This document shows, piece after piece, positions 8,174 through 16,856 of a DNA stretch of 54,770 nt. The position numbers and the translations under genes are program-made. Under the pieces are notes generated by a model that saw nothing but the letters and a program-made list of their open reading frames with translations, searched no databases and was not told where the DNA came from. The DNA is from UBA1268 sp965662195 (lineage in GTDB: Bacteria > Planctomycetota > Planctomycetia > Pirellulales > UBA1268): the NCBI GenBank assembly GCA_965662195.1, contig CBFIHA010000016.1, positions 1 through 54,770 on the forward strand, written 5' to 3'. Position 1 is the stretch's first letter; each line of letters begins with the position of its first letter.

Positions 8174-9679
8174 GTGAATGAATTTGAAGCAATTGTTCAG
8201 GGCATTGGTTCCCCGGGGGTGGGCTTGCTTGGGTTCACGGCCCCGGCTGAGCCAGGGAGCCTGCCGGCAGGTCCGCTGATGGCCCTGCTTGTGTTTGGGA
8301 TTGGCTTCCTGCTGGTGCTGATTCTGCGGCTCAAGCTGCAGGCATTTCTTGCGCTCTTGTTGGTGTCGGTGGTCGTTGCGTCCTCAAGCCGATTGGTCAA
8401 CCCGGAGGCAGTCCCGCTCACACAAGTCGCCAGCACGATCATTGACAGTATGGGCGGTGCCCTCGGCTTCATTGCCACCATCATTGGCATCGGGGCAATT
8501 TTTGGGGCAATCCTCGAGCACAGTGGGGGCACGCAGTCGCTCGCCCGGCAACTCGTCCGGATCTTCGGGCCGGAGCGGGCCTCGTGGGCCATGCTGCTGA
8601 CGGGCTTTGTGATTTCGATTCCGGTGTTTCTGGACGTGGCCCTGGTCATTCTGGCGCCACTCTTGTTTGCCCTGGCGAGAGACACCAAGCGTCCTTACCT
8701 CACCTTTGGGCTGCCGCTTGTCACTGGGCTGGCCGTGACCCACGCCTTTGTGCCGCCGACGCCTGGCCCGGTAGCAGTGGCCTATCTGCTGGGGGTGAAT
8801 CTTGGCTGGGTGATTCTCTTTGGCGTTCTGGTGGGGCTGCCAACGGCGGTAATCTGCGGCCCTTGGCTCTGTGGCTGGCTGGCTAATCAGATCGATGTGC
8901 CGCCGATTGCGGAGATTGAGATCGGGGCTGACGCGAGCACGGAAGATTTGCCGACGCTGGGCCAGGTACTTTTTTTCATTGGCCTGCCGATCAGCATGAT
9001 TCTGGCCAACACGGTGGTGGAGCAGGGGGTGGCGGCAACCCTGCCCGAGGGGCTGACTGGTGCAGAGCGGTCAACGCAGTTGACTGCTGCACTGGCCCAG
9101 GCAAATCCTTGGATACAGACCGTGACGTTTCTTGGGCACCCGGTGATTGCGCTTTTGACAACCACTCTGGCAGCCCTCTATTTCCTTGGGACAAGACGTG
9201 GGGTTGATCGGGAAACCCTGCTGCAAATCTCGACGAAGGCGCTTGGGCCCGCTGGCATCATTATCCTGATCACCGGTGCCGGCGGTGTCTTCAAAGGGGT
9301 TTTGCAGTCAACCGGAATCACGGACGCCCTTATGGTGGTCTTTGCCGACTCGGGAATTCCAGTCCTTGCCCTCGCCTGGGGATTTGCCACGCTGATTCGA
9401 ATTGCCCAGGGGTCTGCGACGGTGGCCATGCTGACGGCGGCCGGACTCATGGGCAACTTTGTCACCGGCCTGAACCAGCCACAACTGGCCTTGGTCACCA
9501 TTGCCATTGCCGCGGGGGCAACCGGCTTTTCGCATGTGAACGACTCAGGCTTTTGGATGATCTCTCGCTATCTCCGCATGACCGAGGGGCAGACACTGCG
9601 AACCTGGGGGGTGATTTCCGTGATGATCTCCCTGATTGGCTTCAGCCTGACCCTTCTCCTGTGGCAGTTTTTCGCCTGA
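8174..9679 (+). CDS. GntP-family gluconate/organic acid permease
   Basis: This inner-membrane proton-coupled symporter of the GntP family is probably a carrier for gluconate or a related sugar acid. The product of about 501 residues has many hydrophobic segments: LMALLVFGIGFLLVLIL, then FLALLLVSVVVASS, GFIATIIGIGAIFGAIL and so on. It carries the family-typical THAFVPPTPGPVAVA loop. The GTG at 8174 has ggag 7 nt upstream; a longer form from GTG 8117 is in frame and also preceded by G-rich sequence. Transport of uronate-derived acids would fit the uronate cluster at 0.1-6.3 kb, but the genes are separate and on opposite strands. The family is certain; the substrate is not. Confidence 0.9.
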   Translation: MNEFEAIVQGIGSPGVGLLGFTAPAEPGSLPAGPLMALLVFGIGFLLVLILRLKLQAFLALLLVSVVVASSSRLVNPEAVPLTQVASTIIDSMGGALGFIATIIGIGAIFGAILEHSGGTQSLARQLVRIFGPERASWAMLLTGFVISIPVFLDVALVILAPLLFALARDTKRPYLTFGLPLVTGLAVTHAFVPPTPGPVAVAYLLGVNLGWVILFGVLVGLPTAVICGPWLCGWLANQIDVPPIAEIEIGADASTEDLPTLGQVLFFIGLPISMILANTVVEQGVAATLPEGLTGAERSTQLTAALAQANPWIQTVTFLGHPVIALLTTTLAALYFLGTRRGVDRETLLQISTKALGPAGIIILITGAGGVFKGVLQSTGITDALMVVFADSGIPVLALAWGFATLIRIAQGSATVAMLTAAGLMGNFVTGLNQPQLALVTIAIAAGATGFSHVNDSGFWMISRYLRMTEGQTLRTWGVISVMISLIGFSLTLLLWQFFA

Positions 9680-9980
9680 GCGTCGACGAGCCCGGCCGCT
9701 GCTGACTACGGCCTCGATGTGCCTCCGCCAAGAAACCCGGTGGCCCCCCACGGTCTCTCCAAGTTTCCTGACCCGGATAAACCCACTGCTGGAGGCCGCA
9801 AGGCTTCTCTCGCAGGCATCTTGAAGGAAGAACCGTACGGATTGTCCGGGTGATGCCGAAGCAGACAATTCAAAGGAAGATGACACTTTCCGTGGTCGAT
9901 CCATAAGTGCGGGGTGCTGAATTTCCCTGCAGGGCAACACCGCGTTGATTTTTTGGAGCAGCAGTCGGGAGGGGCATTCG
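9680..9980. other. Intergenic region without recognised gene
   Basis: This 301-bp spacer lies between the permease and the beta-barrel-like gene, both plus strand. I see no RNA gene, no convincing terminator hairpin and no clear -35/-10 pair. The end of the stretch (cgggaggggcattcg, immediately before the ATG at 9981) supplies the ribosome site of the next gene. Confidence 0.4.
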
Positions 9981-10745
9981 ATGCGCAATCAGCGATTGAA
10001 AACAGTGATGAATGGGGGCTGGCGGAGACGTGGCGTTTCGGCTGCCATTGTTGTCTCAGCGGTGCTGGGCTGCTCGCCGGCAGTGAGTCGGGCGGAGGAC
10101 TCCTACGACTCGTTCATGGCCCGGCTCGACCAGAGCGGCAGTTGCCGACAGTTCTATCTCAGCGGCATTGTTGGGGCTGCATTTGCCACCCTTGATAAGG
10201 TGCCGGGCAGTCCGACCACGGTTCCTAATCAGTCGATTTTCACGGCCGGTGGTACCGCAGGTGTGCGGTTCCTGCGGGACAACGGCGGCCTCCGGCTGGA
10301 ATTCGAGGGCCGCGGTCGTGACCAGGCCAGCGTTACCGACGGCGACTCCTTGGGAGACAGTCTCACCACGCGGATGACCGACGGCTGGTCGGCCATGGTC
10401 AATCTCTGGCGAGACTACAAGCCCTACGAGAGTCTTGGGCTTTACGCCGGTGGCGGGATCGGTGGCGGTGGCTACCGTTCGACCATCAGTGGCACCGGCC
10501 TGGGAAGCTTGGTGACTGCGAACGACCGGGTCTCCAATTTTGCCTGGCAGGCTGGTGGCGGAGTGTTTTACGAGATCTCACCGCGGGCCACCCTCGACCT
10601 CGGATACCGGTTTTTCGCGATTGATCAGTCGACGGCAACGGCTGATTTCATCGGGGTGCCGTTCGACTACCCGACGAACTTCGCCGCCAGTGAACTGCTG
10701 CTGCAGGTGCGAATCTACGAGCCGTTCCGGGGTTGGCGGCGGTAA
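9981..10745 (+). CDS. Predicted outer-membrane beta-barrel-like protein, exported
   Basis: This 254-residue protein of unknown function has an N-terminal export signal (basic RRRG, then AAIVVSAVLGC). Cys at the end of VLGC could be a lipidation site, or cleavage could follow VSRA. The mature part alternates polar and apolar residues with many Gly and aromatics (GVRFLRDNGGLRLEFEGRGR, SLGLYAGGGIGGGGY, ATLDLGYRFFAID, LLLQVRIYEPF), the pattern of an eight-stranded OmpA/Opa-like barrel. The C-terminus lacks a textbook terminal Phe. The start is set by ggaggg about 8 nt before ATG 9981. Single gene, ending just before a terminator-like hairpin at 10747-10777. Confidence 0.75.
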   Translation: MRNQRLKTVMNGGWRRRGVSAAIVVSAVLGCSPAVSRAEDSYDSFMARLDQSGSCRQFYLSGIVGAAFATLDKVPGSPTTVPNQSIFTAGGTAGVRFLRDNGGLRLEFEGRGRDQASVTDGDSLGDSLTTRMTDGWSAMVNLWRDYKPYESLGLYAGGGIGGGGYRSTISGTGLGSLVTANDRVSNFAWQAGGGVFYEISPRATLDLGYRFFAIDQSTATADFIGVPFDYPTNFAASELLLQVRIYEPFRGWRR

Positions 10746-10746
10746 C

Positions 10747-10777
10747 AAAAAACCCGCAGTGTTTGCAGCCCTACGGG
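10747..10777 (-). terminator. Rho-independent terminator downstream of tRNA(CAU)
   Basis: Read on the minus strand, a 7-bp stem (cccgtag/ctgcggg, including one G-U pair) with an 11-nt loop is followed by six T. It lies 19 nt beyond the 3' end of the tRNA gene. On the plus strand the same hairpin directly follows the stop of the beta-barrel gene and may act on both sides. Confidence 0.75.
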
Positions 10778-10796
10778 CTTTGGTTGAGCGGAAAAG

Positions 10797-10870
10797 TAGC
10801 GGCGGCCGGACTTGAACCGGCGACACCAGGCTTATGAAGCCTGTGCTCTAACCAACTGAGCTACGCCGCC
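10797..10870 (-). tRNA. tRNA with CAU anticodon (elongator Met, or Ile2)
   Basis: The minus strand folds as a complete cloverleaf: acceptor ggcggcg paired with cgccgct, D-arm tagctcagttggttagagc, anticodon stem caggc/gcctg around ttCATaa, T-arm gccgg-ttcaagt-ccggc, discriminator A. The CCA end is not encoded. The acceptor begins with G paired to U rather than the unpaired C1 of initiators, and the anticodon stem lacks the three G-C pairs of initiator tRNA, so this is not tRNA-fMet. Elongator Met and lysidine-modified Ile2 cannot be separated by eye. Confidence 0.95.
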
Positions 10871-10993
10871 ACACAGGCCAACGGCATCACTCTCAATTGC
10901 TGCACGCTGACCGACTTCTGAAATATACCCGATTGCCGCGGTGCTGCATCTGGGGTCAAAAAAACGGCCAATCCTTCAGGGGTCTCGCGTTAT

Positions 10994-11033
10994 GAAACGA
11001 AAACGGCCCGGGATCGGTGGCGATCCCGGGCCG
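10994..11033 (-). terminator. Strong intrinsic terminator for the thioredoxin-like gene
   Basis: A perfect 12-bp GC-rich stem (11004-11015 with 11022-11033) closes a 6-nt loop; on the minus strand it is followed by ttttcgttt. It lies about 50 nt after the stop of the gene at 11081-11668, as expected for its terminator. Confidence 0.85.
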
Positions 11034-11080
11034 CTCGTAAATCAATCGTCACTACAGCAGCGTCAGCAGGTGGCAGACGC

Positions 11081-11668
11081 TCACTCAACCAGGCTGCAGG
11101 ATGCCTCAACGATCGCACCGATCGTGTCGCCGTTGAGTTCGCCTTTCTTAAGGGCGTGGCTGGCCATCACCTTGCCGCCCTTGTAGCAGACCACAGTCAG
11201 GTCAGCCTCGGGGGCGATATTGAGGTTGCCAGGACCGTTCTCGGCATCCTCCGGGACAACAAAGGCGAACCGCTCGATGCCGTTGTCCTTCACGAACTTG
11301 GCAGCGGCGACCTTCAGGCTTTCCGCGTCCGCGCCAATCATGTTGACGAAGCCGGTTAGTTTGTCGGCCTCATGTTCTTTAAGCTCTTCCTCAAGTTCGT
11401 TGATGAGCTTCGCCAGCGACCCATCGGCCGTTCGGGCAAAGATCATCACGACCGGACGGTTCCCCATCTTGCAGCGGTAGCAGAGACTCTTGCCTTCAGC
11501 AACACCATCGTTCGCGTTTCCGGCGACCTTGGTCACCGTGAAGGCACCGACCCGGTCGCCGGGCTGCGGGCCACTCACCAAATCGGCTGAAGCAAGGCTA
11601 GCCGACACCAAGATGGCAGCAGCAGCCAGAACGGCCGAATAACGTCGCAATTCTTTCAGAAACACCAT
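11081..11668 (-). CDS. Exported thioredoxin-like protein with CxxC
   Basis: This 195-residue protein has a signal peptide (MVFLKELRRYSAVLAAAAIL, likely cut after SLASA at residue 28). The mature part has a thioredoxin-like pattern: a C63-Y-R-C66 pair just before a beta-strand-like VVMIFAR, a Lys/Glu-rich helix, a second strand near FAFVVPED and a third at DLTVVCYKGGKV. The CYRC pair could be redox active in the periplasm, though it is not the classical WCGPC site. The start ATG is preceded by gaggag at 6 nt; an in-frame upstream extension to 11842 lacks export features. Single gene with its own terminator. Its partner proteins are unknown. Confidence 0.8.
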   Translation of the reverse strand: MVFLKELRRYSAVLAAAAILVSASLASADLVSGPQPGDRVGAFTVTKVAGNANDGVAEGKSLCYRCKMGNRPVVMIFARTADGSLAKLINELEEELKEHEADKLTGFVNMIGADAESLKVAAAKFVKDNGIERFAFVVPEDAENGPGNLNIAPEADLTVVCYKGGKVMASHALKKGELNGDTIGAIVEASCSLVE

Positions 11669-11893
11669 TGAACACTCCTCACTCGTTGACCGATGGCTGC
11701 CGGCCGGGCATCCGGACAACGGGCCATCGCTGACAGGATTGCACACATGTGCCGCCACCGCAGACCACGTCGGCCCGATGGCATCCTTTTGCTGCAGAGA
11801 TCGTATCCCGGGTAGGATGCTGGGATCAAATCGGCTTGGCACGTGGGACCAATTCTACCCGGTCAGAGCCGCTTTTCAGCAAGGAATCCAGTC

Positions 11894-13375
11894 ATGTCCA
11901 CCGCCACCATGCCCCCGGGGAAAGCCGCGGTCCCCCAGATTCGTCAGACCCAGCTGCTGATCGACGGGCAGTGGGTTCCCGCCCGCAGCGGCAAAACATT
12001 TGAAACCATCAACCCTGCCACTGAGGAACCGATTGCCCAGGTGGCCGAGGCCGATGCTGCCGATGTCGACGCGGCCGTGCGGGCCGCCCGGCGGGCCTTT
12101 GATGTGGGGCCATGGCCCCGGCTCGATGCCCGTGAGCGGGGCCGGATCATGCACCGGCTCTGCGACCTGATCGAGGCGGAGATCGACGAACTGGCCGCCC
12201 TCGAGGCCCTCGATAACGGCAAGCCGGTGAAGGACGCCCGGCATGGCGACATCCCGCAAGCGCTCGACTGCCTGCGGTACTACGCCGGCTGGGCCGACAA
12301 GATCCAGGGCAACACCATCCCGATCAACGGCGACTATCTCTGCTACACCCGCCGCGAGCCGGTCGGCGTGGCCGGCCAGATCATCCCCTGGAATTTTCCG
12401 ATGCTGATGACGGCCTGGAAGTGGGGCCCAGCTCTTGCCGCCGGCTGCACGATCGTGATGAAGCCGGCCGAGCAGACGCCGCTGACCTGTCTGCGGCTGG
12501 CCCGGCTGGCCCAAAAGGCGGGCGTGCCCGACGGTGTGATCAACGTGCTGCCCGGCTTCGGGCCGACTGCCGGGGCGGCGATCGTCAAGCATCCGGGCAT
12601 CGACAAAGTGGCCTTCACCGGATCGGGCGAAACCGCGCAGGTGATCATGCGGCAGGCAGCCGACACCATGAAGCGGCTGACCTTGGAACTGGGTGGCAAG
12701 AGCCCCAACATCGTCTTCGCCGACGCCGACCTCGAGGCAGCCGCCCTCGGGGCACACGTGGCGATTCATCTCAACCAAGGGCAGTGCTGCTGTGCTGGCT
12801 CACGGCTGTTTGTCGAGGACTCCATTCACGATGCCTTTGTCGAAAAGGTGGTGGCCCTCTCGAAAAGCCGGAAGGTTGGTGACCCGTTCGATCCAGCCAC
12901 CGATCAGGGGCCCCAGGTCGACCGGGCCCAGTTCGACAAGATCATGGGCTACATCGCCAAGGGCCGTGAGGAGGGGGCGACCTGTGCCACCGGTGGAGCG
13001 CGGGTGGGTGACCGGGGCTTTTTTATCGAGCCGACCGTCTTCACCGACGTCAGCGACGAGATGGCGATCGCCCGCGATGAAATTTTTGGGCCGGTGCTTT
13101 CGGTCTTGCGGTTCTCCGATGTCGATGAGCTGGTGCGGCGAGCCAACGCCACCAATTTCGGCTTGGCGGCTGCCGTCTGGACCCGTGATGTTGGCCGGGC
13201 CCATGCCATTGCCCGGCGGCTGCGGGCCGGCACGGTCTGGGTCAACTGCTACGACGTCCTCGATGCCGCGGCCCCATTCGGGGGTTTCAAGCAGTCGGGC
13301 TTCGGTCGGGAGCTTGGCGAGCGCGGCCTTGATGCATACTTGGAAGACAAGACGGTGACCGTCAGCCTGGGCTGA
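11894..13375 (+). CDS. NAD(P)-dependent aldehyde dehydrogenase (ALDH1/2-like)
   Basis: This 493-residue enzyme oxidises an aldehyde to the carboxylic acid in the cytoplasm. It shows the class 1/2 ALDH signatures: IPWNFP near 164-169 (cofactor and oxyanion region), FTGSGE near 241-246, LELGGKSPN with the general base Glu265, and NQGQCCCAGSR with catalytic Cys299 in the middle of the CCC. The start ATG at 11894 follows aagga by 8 nt; the open frame begins 17 codons earlier without support. It lies 46 nt before the FdhF/YdeP-like molybdoenzyme on the same strand, so the two are probably cotranscribed. Acetaldehyde, another short aldehyde or a sugar-derived aldehyde are all possible substrates. 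Confidence 0.93.
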   Translation: MSTATMPPGKAAVPQIRQTQLLIDGQWVPARSGKTFETINPATEEPIAQVAEADAADVDAAVRAARRAFDVGPWPRLDARERGRIMHRLCDLIEAEIDELAALEALDNGKPVKDARHGDIPQALDCLRYYAGWADKIQGNTIPINGDYLCYTRREPVGVAGQIIPWNFPMLMTAWKWGPALAAGCTIVMKPAEQTPLTCLRLARLAQKAGVPDGVINVLPGFGPTAGAAIVKHPGIDKVAFTGSGETAQVIMRQAADTMKRLTLELGGKSPNIVFADADLEAAALGAHVAIHLNQGQCCCAGSRLFVEDSIHDAFVEKVVALSKSRKVGDPFDPATDQGPQVDRAQFDKIMGYIAKGREEGATCATGGARVGDRGFFIEPTVFTDVSDEMAIARDEIFGPVLSVLRFSDVDELVRRANATNFGLAAAVWTRDVGRAHAIARRLRAGTVWVNCYDVLDAAAPFGGFKQSGFGRELGERGLDAYLEDKTVTVSLG

Positions 13376-13421
13376 CCGGGCCTGGATCGGAATCGAGAAC
13401 ACGAAGGAAAGCGAGCAAGGC

Positions 13422-15722
13422 ATGGGACGGGTACGAACCGGCGGTGGCTGGCGGGCGATCCGCTACACCTTCAAGAAGGCCCGTGAGGCCGGCGGCCTCT
13501 GGACCCTCTGGAAGGCGATGCGGACGCGGAACACCTGCAAGACCTGCGCCCTCGGCATGGGCGGGCAGGCGGGCGGCATGGTCAACGAAGCCGGCCACTT
13601 CCCCGAGGTCTGCAAAAAGTCGTTCCAGGCAATGGTGGCCGACATGCAGGGGGCGGTTCCCGACAGCTTCTTTGAAACCTACACCGTTGCCCAACTGCAG
13701 AAGTTCACGCCCTATCAAATGGAACATGCTGGCCGGCTGGTGAAGCCGCTGCTGCTCGAAAAGGGCAGCCAGCACTACCGGCCGATCAGCTGGAGTGAGG
13801 CGATGGAGCGAATCGCCGACAAGCTCCGCCAGACTCAGCCGCAGGAGAGCTTCTGGTATTTCTCCGGTCGCTCGAGCAACGAGGCGGGCTTTTTGCTGCA
13901 GCTTTTTGCCCGGCTCTACGGCACCAACCACGTCAACAACTGTAGCTACTACTGCCATCAGGCCAGCGGGGTCGGCCTGGCCAGTGTGATCGGCACCGGG
14001 GCCGGCACCATCAAGCTCGACGATCTGGAGAAGAGTGACTTCGTCATGCTGATCGGCGGCAACCCCGCCAGCAACCATCCCCGGATGATGCGGTCGCTGA
14101 TGATGGTCCGCCGCCGCGGCGGCAAGGTGGTGGTGCTCAACCCGATCGTCGAAACCGGCCTGGTCAATTTCTCAGTGCCGAGCGATGCGGTCAGCCTGCT
14201 GTTCGGCACCCAGATCGCCAGCAGCTACGTGCAGCCCCACGCCGGCGGTGATCTCGCTGTTGTCTACGGCCTGATGAAGCGGCTGCGGGAGATGCACGCA
14301 GCCGGTGAAACCGGCAACGGTGAACCGGTGGTGCACGAGGACTTCCTCCACGAACACACCCATGGCTGGCCGGAACTGGCCGCCCGGCTCGATGCCCTCT
14401 CCTGGGATGAGATCGTTGCCAAGTCGGGGACCAGCCATGAGCAGATCGATGACATGGCCCGGCAATATGCCCAGTCAAAGCGGGCGGTCTTTGCCTGGAC
14501 GATGGGAGTGACCCACCATCTGCACGGGGCGGCGACGGTGCAGGCCATTGCGGAGCTTGCCCTGATGCGGGGAATGATCGGCCGGCCCGGGGCTGGGCTG
14601 CAGCCGATTCGCGGTCATTCAAACATCCAGGGCATGGGCACGGTCGGGGTGACACCGAAGCTGAAGGATGCGGTATTCGATCGATTGCAGAACGACCTCG
14701 GCGTGGAGTTGCCAACCTTCAAGGGCTTCGACACGCTTGAATGCCTCGACGCCGCTGATGCGGGCACGATGCGGTTTGCCTGCTGCCTTGGCGGCAATCT
14801 CTACGGAGCCAGCCCTGCTGCCGGCTTTGCCCAGCAGGCCCTCGCCAAGACCGACATGGTGGTCTATCTGAACACCTCGCTGAACACCGGCCACGCCTGC
14901 GGTCTCGGCGGCGAGCAGACCATCATCCTGCCGGTGCTGGCCCGTGACGAAGAGCCCGAACCCTCCACGCAGGAGAGCATGTTCAGCTTCATCAGGCTCT
15001 CCGACGGCGGCAAGCCGCGGCACCAGACGGGTCCCGAGGCGGGCCCACGGAGTGAAGTCGAAATCATCTCGGAGCTCGGCTGCCGGGTGCTCGGCACCTC
15101 CGGCCCGGTCAACTGGCTGGAGATGGCCCACACCAGCACCATTCGCAAGGCGATCAGTCGGATCGTGCCAGGGCTTGAACCGATCGCCACGATCGACCGC
15201 GATAAAAAAGAGTTCTCGATTCCTGGCCGGGCCCTCGACACGCCGAAGTTTCCAACCGCTGACGGCAAAGCGAGCCTCTTTGTCCACGACCTGCCCGACA
15301 TCCCGGAGGGGCTGCAGCTGATGACGATCCGCAGCGAGGGGCAGTTCAATACGGTTGTCTATGAAGAAGAAGACCTCTACCGCAACCAGACCCGCCGCGA
15401 CATCGTGCTGATGCATCCCGACGATATTGCGAGGTACGGGCTCACAGCTGGTGGCCGCTGCCGGATCGTGAGCACGGCCGGGGAAATGCGCGGGCAGATC
15501 GTCTCGGCCTTTCCAGAGATTCGGCCTGGCTGTGTGGCGATGTACTATCCTGAGAGCAACGTGCTGGTGCCCAAAGCGGCCGACCCACTCTCGCGCACGC
15601 CGGCCTACAAACGGGTGGCGGTGACCGTCACTGTCGATGAGCCGAACGCCGCCGTCGCCCGGCTGGAGCCAGAACTGGTCGGGGCCGGCACGCCCCGCGA
15701 CAGGATGAACCAGTGCGGCTAA
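13422..15722 (+). CDS. FdhF/YdeP-family molybdopterin oxidoreductase
   Basis: This 766-residue protein is related to the formate dehydrogenase alpha subunit and to YdeP, and matches YdeP in length. It would bind a bis-molybdopterin cofactor. The N-terminus has C39-K-T-C42 and C64 rather than the full four-cysteine iron-sulfur motif, as in the YdeP group. CSYYCHQASGVGL (174-186) aligns with the formate dehydrogenase segment around its SeCys-His, so Cys178 is the likely Mo ligand and His179 its neighbour. Signature stretches RMMRSLMMVRRRGGKVVVLNP and MRGMIGRPGAGLQPIRGHSNIQG (in parts) follow. The C-terminal domain (from about 620) fits the MopB insertion fold. It follows the aldehyde dehydrogenase by 46 nt. 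Formate or another small acid or aldehyde is a guess; YdeP-type activity is poorly known. Confidence 0.88.
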   Translation: MGRVRTGGGWRAIRYTFKKAREAGGLWTLWKAMRTRNTCKTCALGMGGQAGGMVNEAGHFPEVCKKSFQAMVADMQGAVPDSFFETYTVAQLQKFTPYQMEHAGRLVKPLLLEKGSQHYRPISWSEAMERIADKLRQTQPQESFWYFSGRSSNEAGFLLQLFARLYGTNHVNNCSYYCHQASGVGLASVIGTGAGTIKLDDLEKSDFVMLIGGNPASNHPRMMRSLMMVRRRGGKVVVLNPIVETGLVNFSVPSDAVSLLFGTQIASSYVQPHAGGDLAVVYGLMKRLREMHAAGETGNGEPVVHEDFLHEHTHGWPELAARLDALSWDEIVAKSGTSHEQIDDMARQYAQSKRAVFAWTMGVTHHLHGAATVQAIAELALMRGMIGRPGAGLQPIRGHSNIQGMGTVGVTPKLKDAVFDRLQNDLGVELPTFKGFDTLECLDAADAGTMRFACCLGGNLYGASPAAGFAQQALAKTDMVVYLNTSLNTGHACGLGGEQTIILPVLARDEEPEPSTQESMFSFIRLSDGGKPRHQTGPEAGPRSEVEIISELGCRVLGTSGPVNWLEMAHTSTIRKAISRIVPGLEPIATIDRDKKEFSIPGRALDTPKFPTADGKASLFVHDLPDIPEGLQLMTIRSEGQFNTVVYEEEDLYRNQTRRDIVLMHPDDIARYGLTAGGRCRIVSTAGEMRGQIVSAFPEIRPGCVAMYYPESNVLVPKAADPLSRTPAYKRVAVTVTVDEPNAAVARLEPELVGAGTPRDRMNQCG

Positions 15723-15734
15723 TCAGCCGACTGC

Positions 15735-16781
15735 CTACGGCGTCAGCACCACCTTGACCAGCCCCGGCTCGCGGTTGTGCAGCCGGCTGAACCAGGCGGG
15801 CCCTTCGGCCAGGGGCGCGACGCGGCTGATGAACCTCGCCAGATCGACCTTGCCTTCAGCAGCCAACCTGATCGCTTCAGGGTAGCAGCCGGCTGAGGCG
15901 CAGGAGCCCTGCAGCCGAATCTGCCGCGTCACCACCCGCTGCAGCGGCAAGTCGATCATCGGCGCGATGTTGCCCACCAGCACCACCGTGCCGCCGCGGG
16001 TGACCGCGTCGATCGCCGTACCCACAGCTGCGGTATTGCCGACCGCCTCGATCACCAGATCGGCCCCGTCGACATCGGCTGAACTGGTTCCCCAGGCAGC
16101 GGCCCGCGTTCCGGCGTTGGCCTCACGGCCATTGAAGGTTTCGACTGCCCCGTGGGTCCGGGCCTCGGCGAGCCGGTCAACATCGATGTCGATTGCCGCG
16201 ATCCGCGGAACGCCCCGGGCGGCAAGCGCTGCGACCGTCGCCAGGCCAATCATGCCGCAGCCAACCACGACGGCCGAGCGGGGTCTGCCCTGCTGGCAGC
16301 CCAGGTTCACCGCGTGCAGGCTGATGGTGAGCGGCTCAAGCAGGGCTGCCACCGTGAAGCCGAGGCTGTCGGGAATCGGATAGCAGACCCTGGCCGGCAC
16401 GATGGCATACTCCGCGAAGCAGCCGTGGCGGCGGTAGTCGCCGCAGGAGACGCCGAGCACCTCCCGGTGGCTGCAGAGGTTTTCACTGCCGCTTTGACAC
16501 TGCTCACAGCTGCCGCAAAAGACGGTCGAATCGAGTGCCACCCGCTGACCGACGGTCAGGCTGGTCACACCCGCACCGACCGCATCGATCGTGCCGGCTG
16601 CCTCGTGGCCCATCACCAGTGGTGGAATCCGCCGGCCGCTTTCACCGGTGTAGCCGTGGACATCACTGCCGCAGATGCCGCAGGCGGCAACCCGCAGCCT
16701 GATTTCATCCGGGCCGGGTTGGGGCAGTGGCAGGTCGGTCAGGGTGATCTGGCCAGGTTCTGTCAGTAACAGGGCGTTCAT
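15735..16781 (-). CDS. Zinc-dependent alcohol/polyol dehydrogenase (MDR family)
   Basis: This 348-residue medium-chain dehydrogenase oxidises an alcohol or polyol with NAD(P). The catalytic zinc site is seen in CGICGSDVHGY (Cys near 34) and in GHEAAG. The structural zinc lobe has four Cys, CGSCEQCQSGSENLC, and the Rossmann fold has VVGCGMIGLATV. The overall pattern resembles sorbitol, threonine or galactitol-phosphate dehydrogenases. It is convergent with the molybdoenzyme gene (12-bp gap) and lies 75 bp downstream of mutS on the same strand, so it could be read from the mutS transcript. No strong ribosome site is visible. Confidence 0.9.
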   Translation of the reverse strand: MNALLLTEPGQITLTDLPLPQPGPDEIRLRVAACGICGSDVHGYTGESGRRIPPLVMGHEAAGTIDAVGAGVTSLTVGQRVALDSTVFCGSCEQCQSGSENLCSHREVLGVSCGDYRRHGCFAEYAIVPARVCYPIPDSLGFTVAALLEPLTISLHAVNLGCQQGRPRSAVVVGCGMIGLATVAALAARGVPRIAAIDIDVDRLAEARTHGAVETFNGREANAGTRAAAWGTSSADVDGADLVIEAVGNTAAVGTAIDAVTRGGTVVLVGNIAPMIDLPLQRVVTRQIRLQGSCASAGCYPEAIRLAAEGKVDLARFISRVAPLAEGPAWFSRLHNREPGLVKVVLTP

Positions 16782-16856
16782 GATGCGTTGTGGGAAAAGT
16801 GAAAAGAGGTTGGAAGGTGCTTATGGCTGGCGGCAGCGTCCTTGGAACGCAACCGA

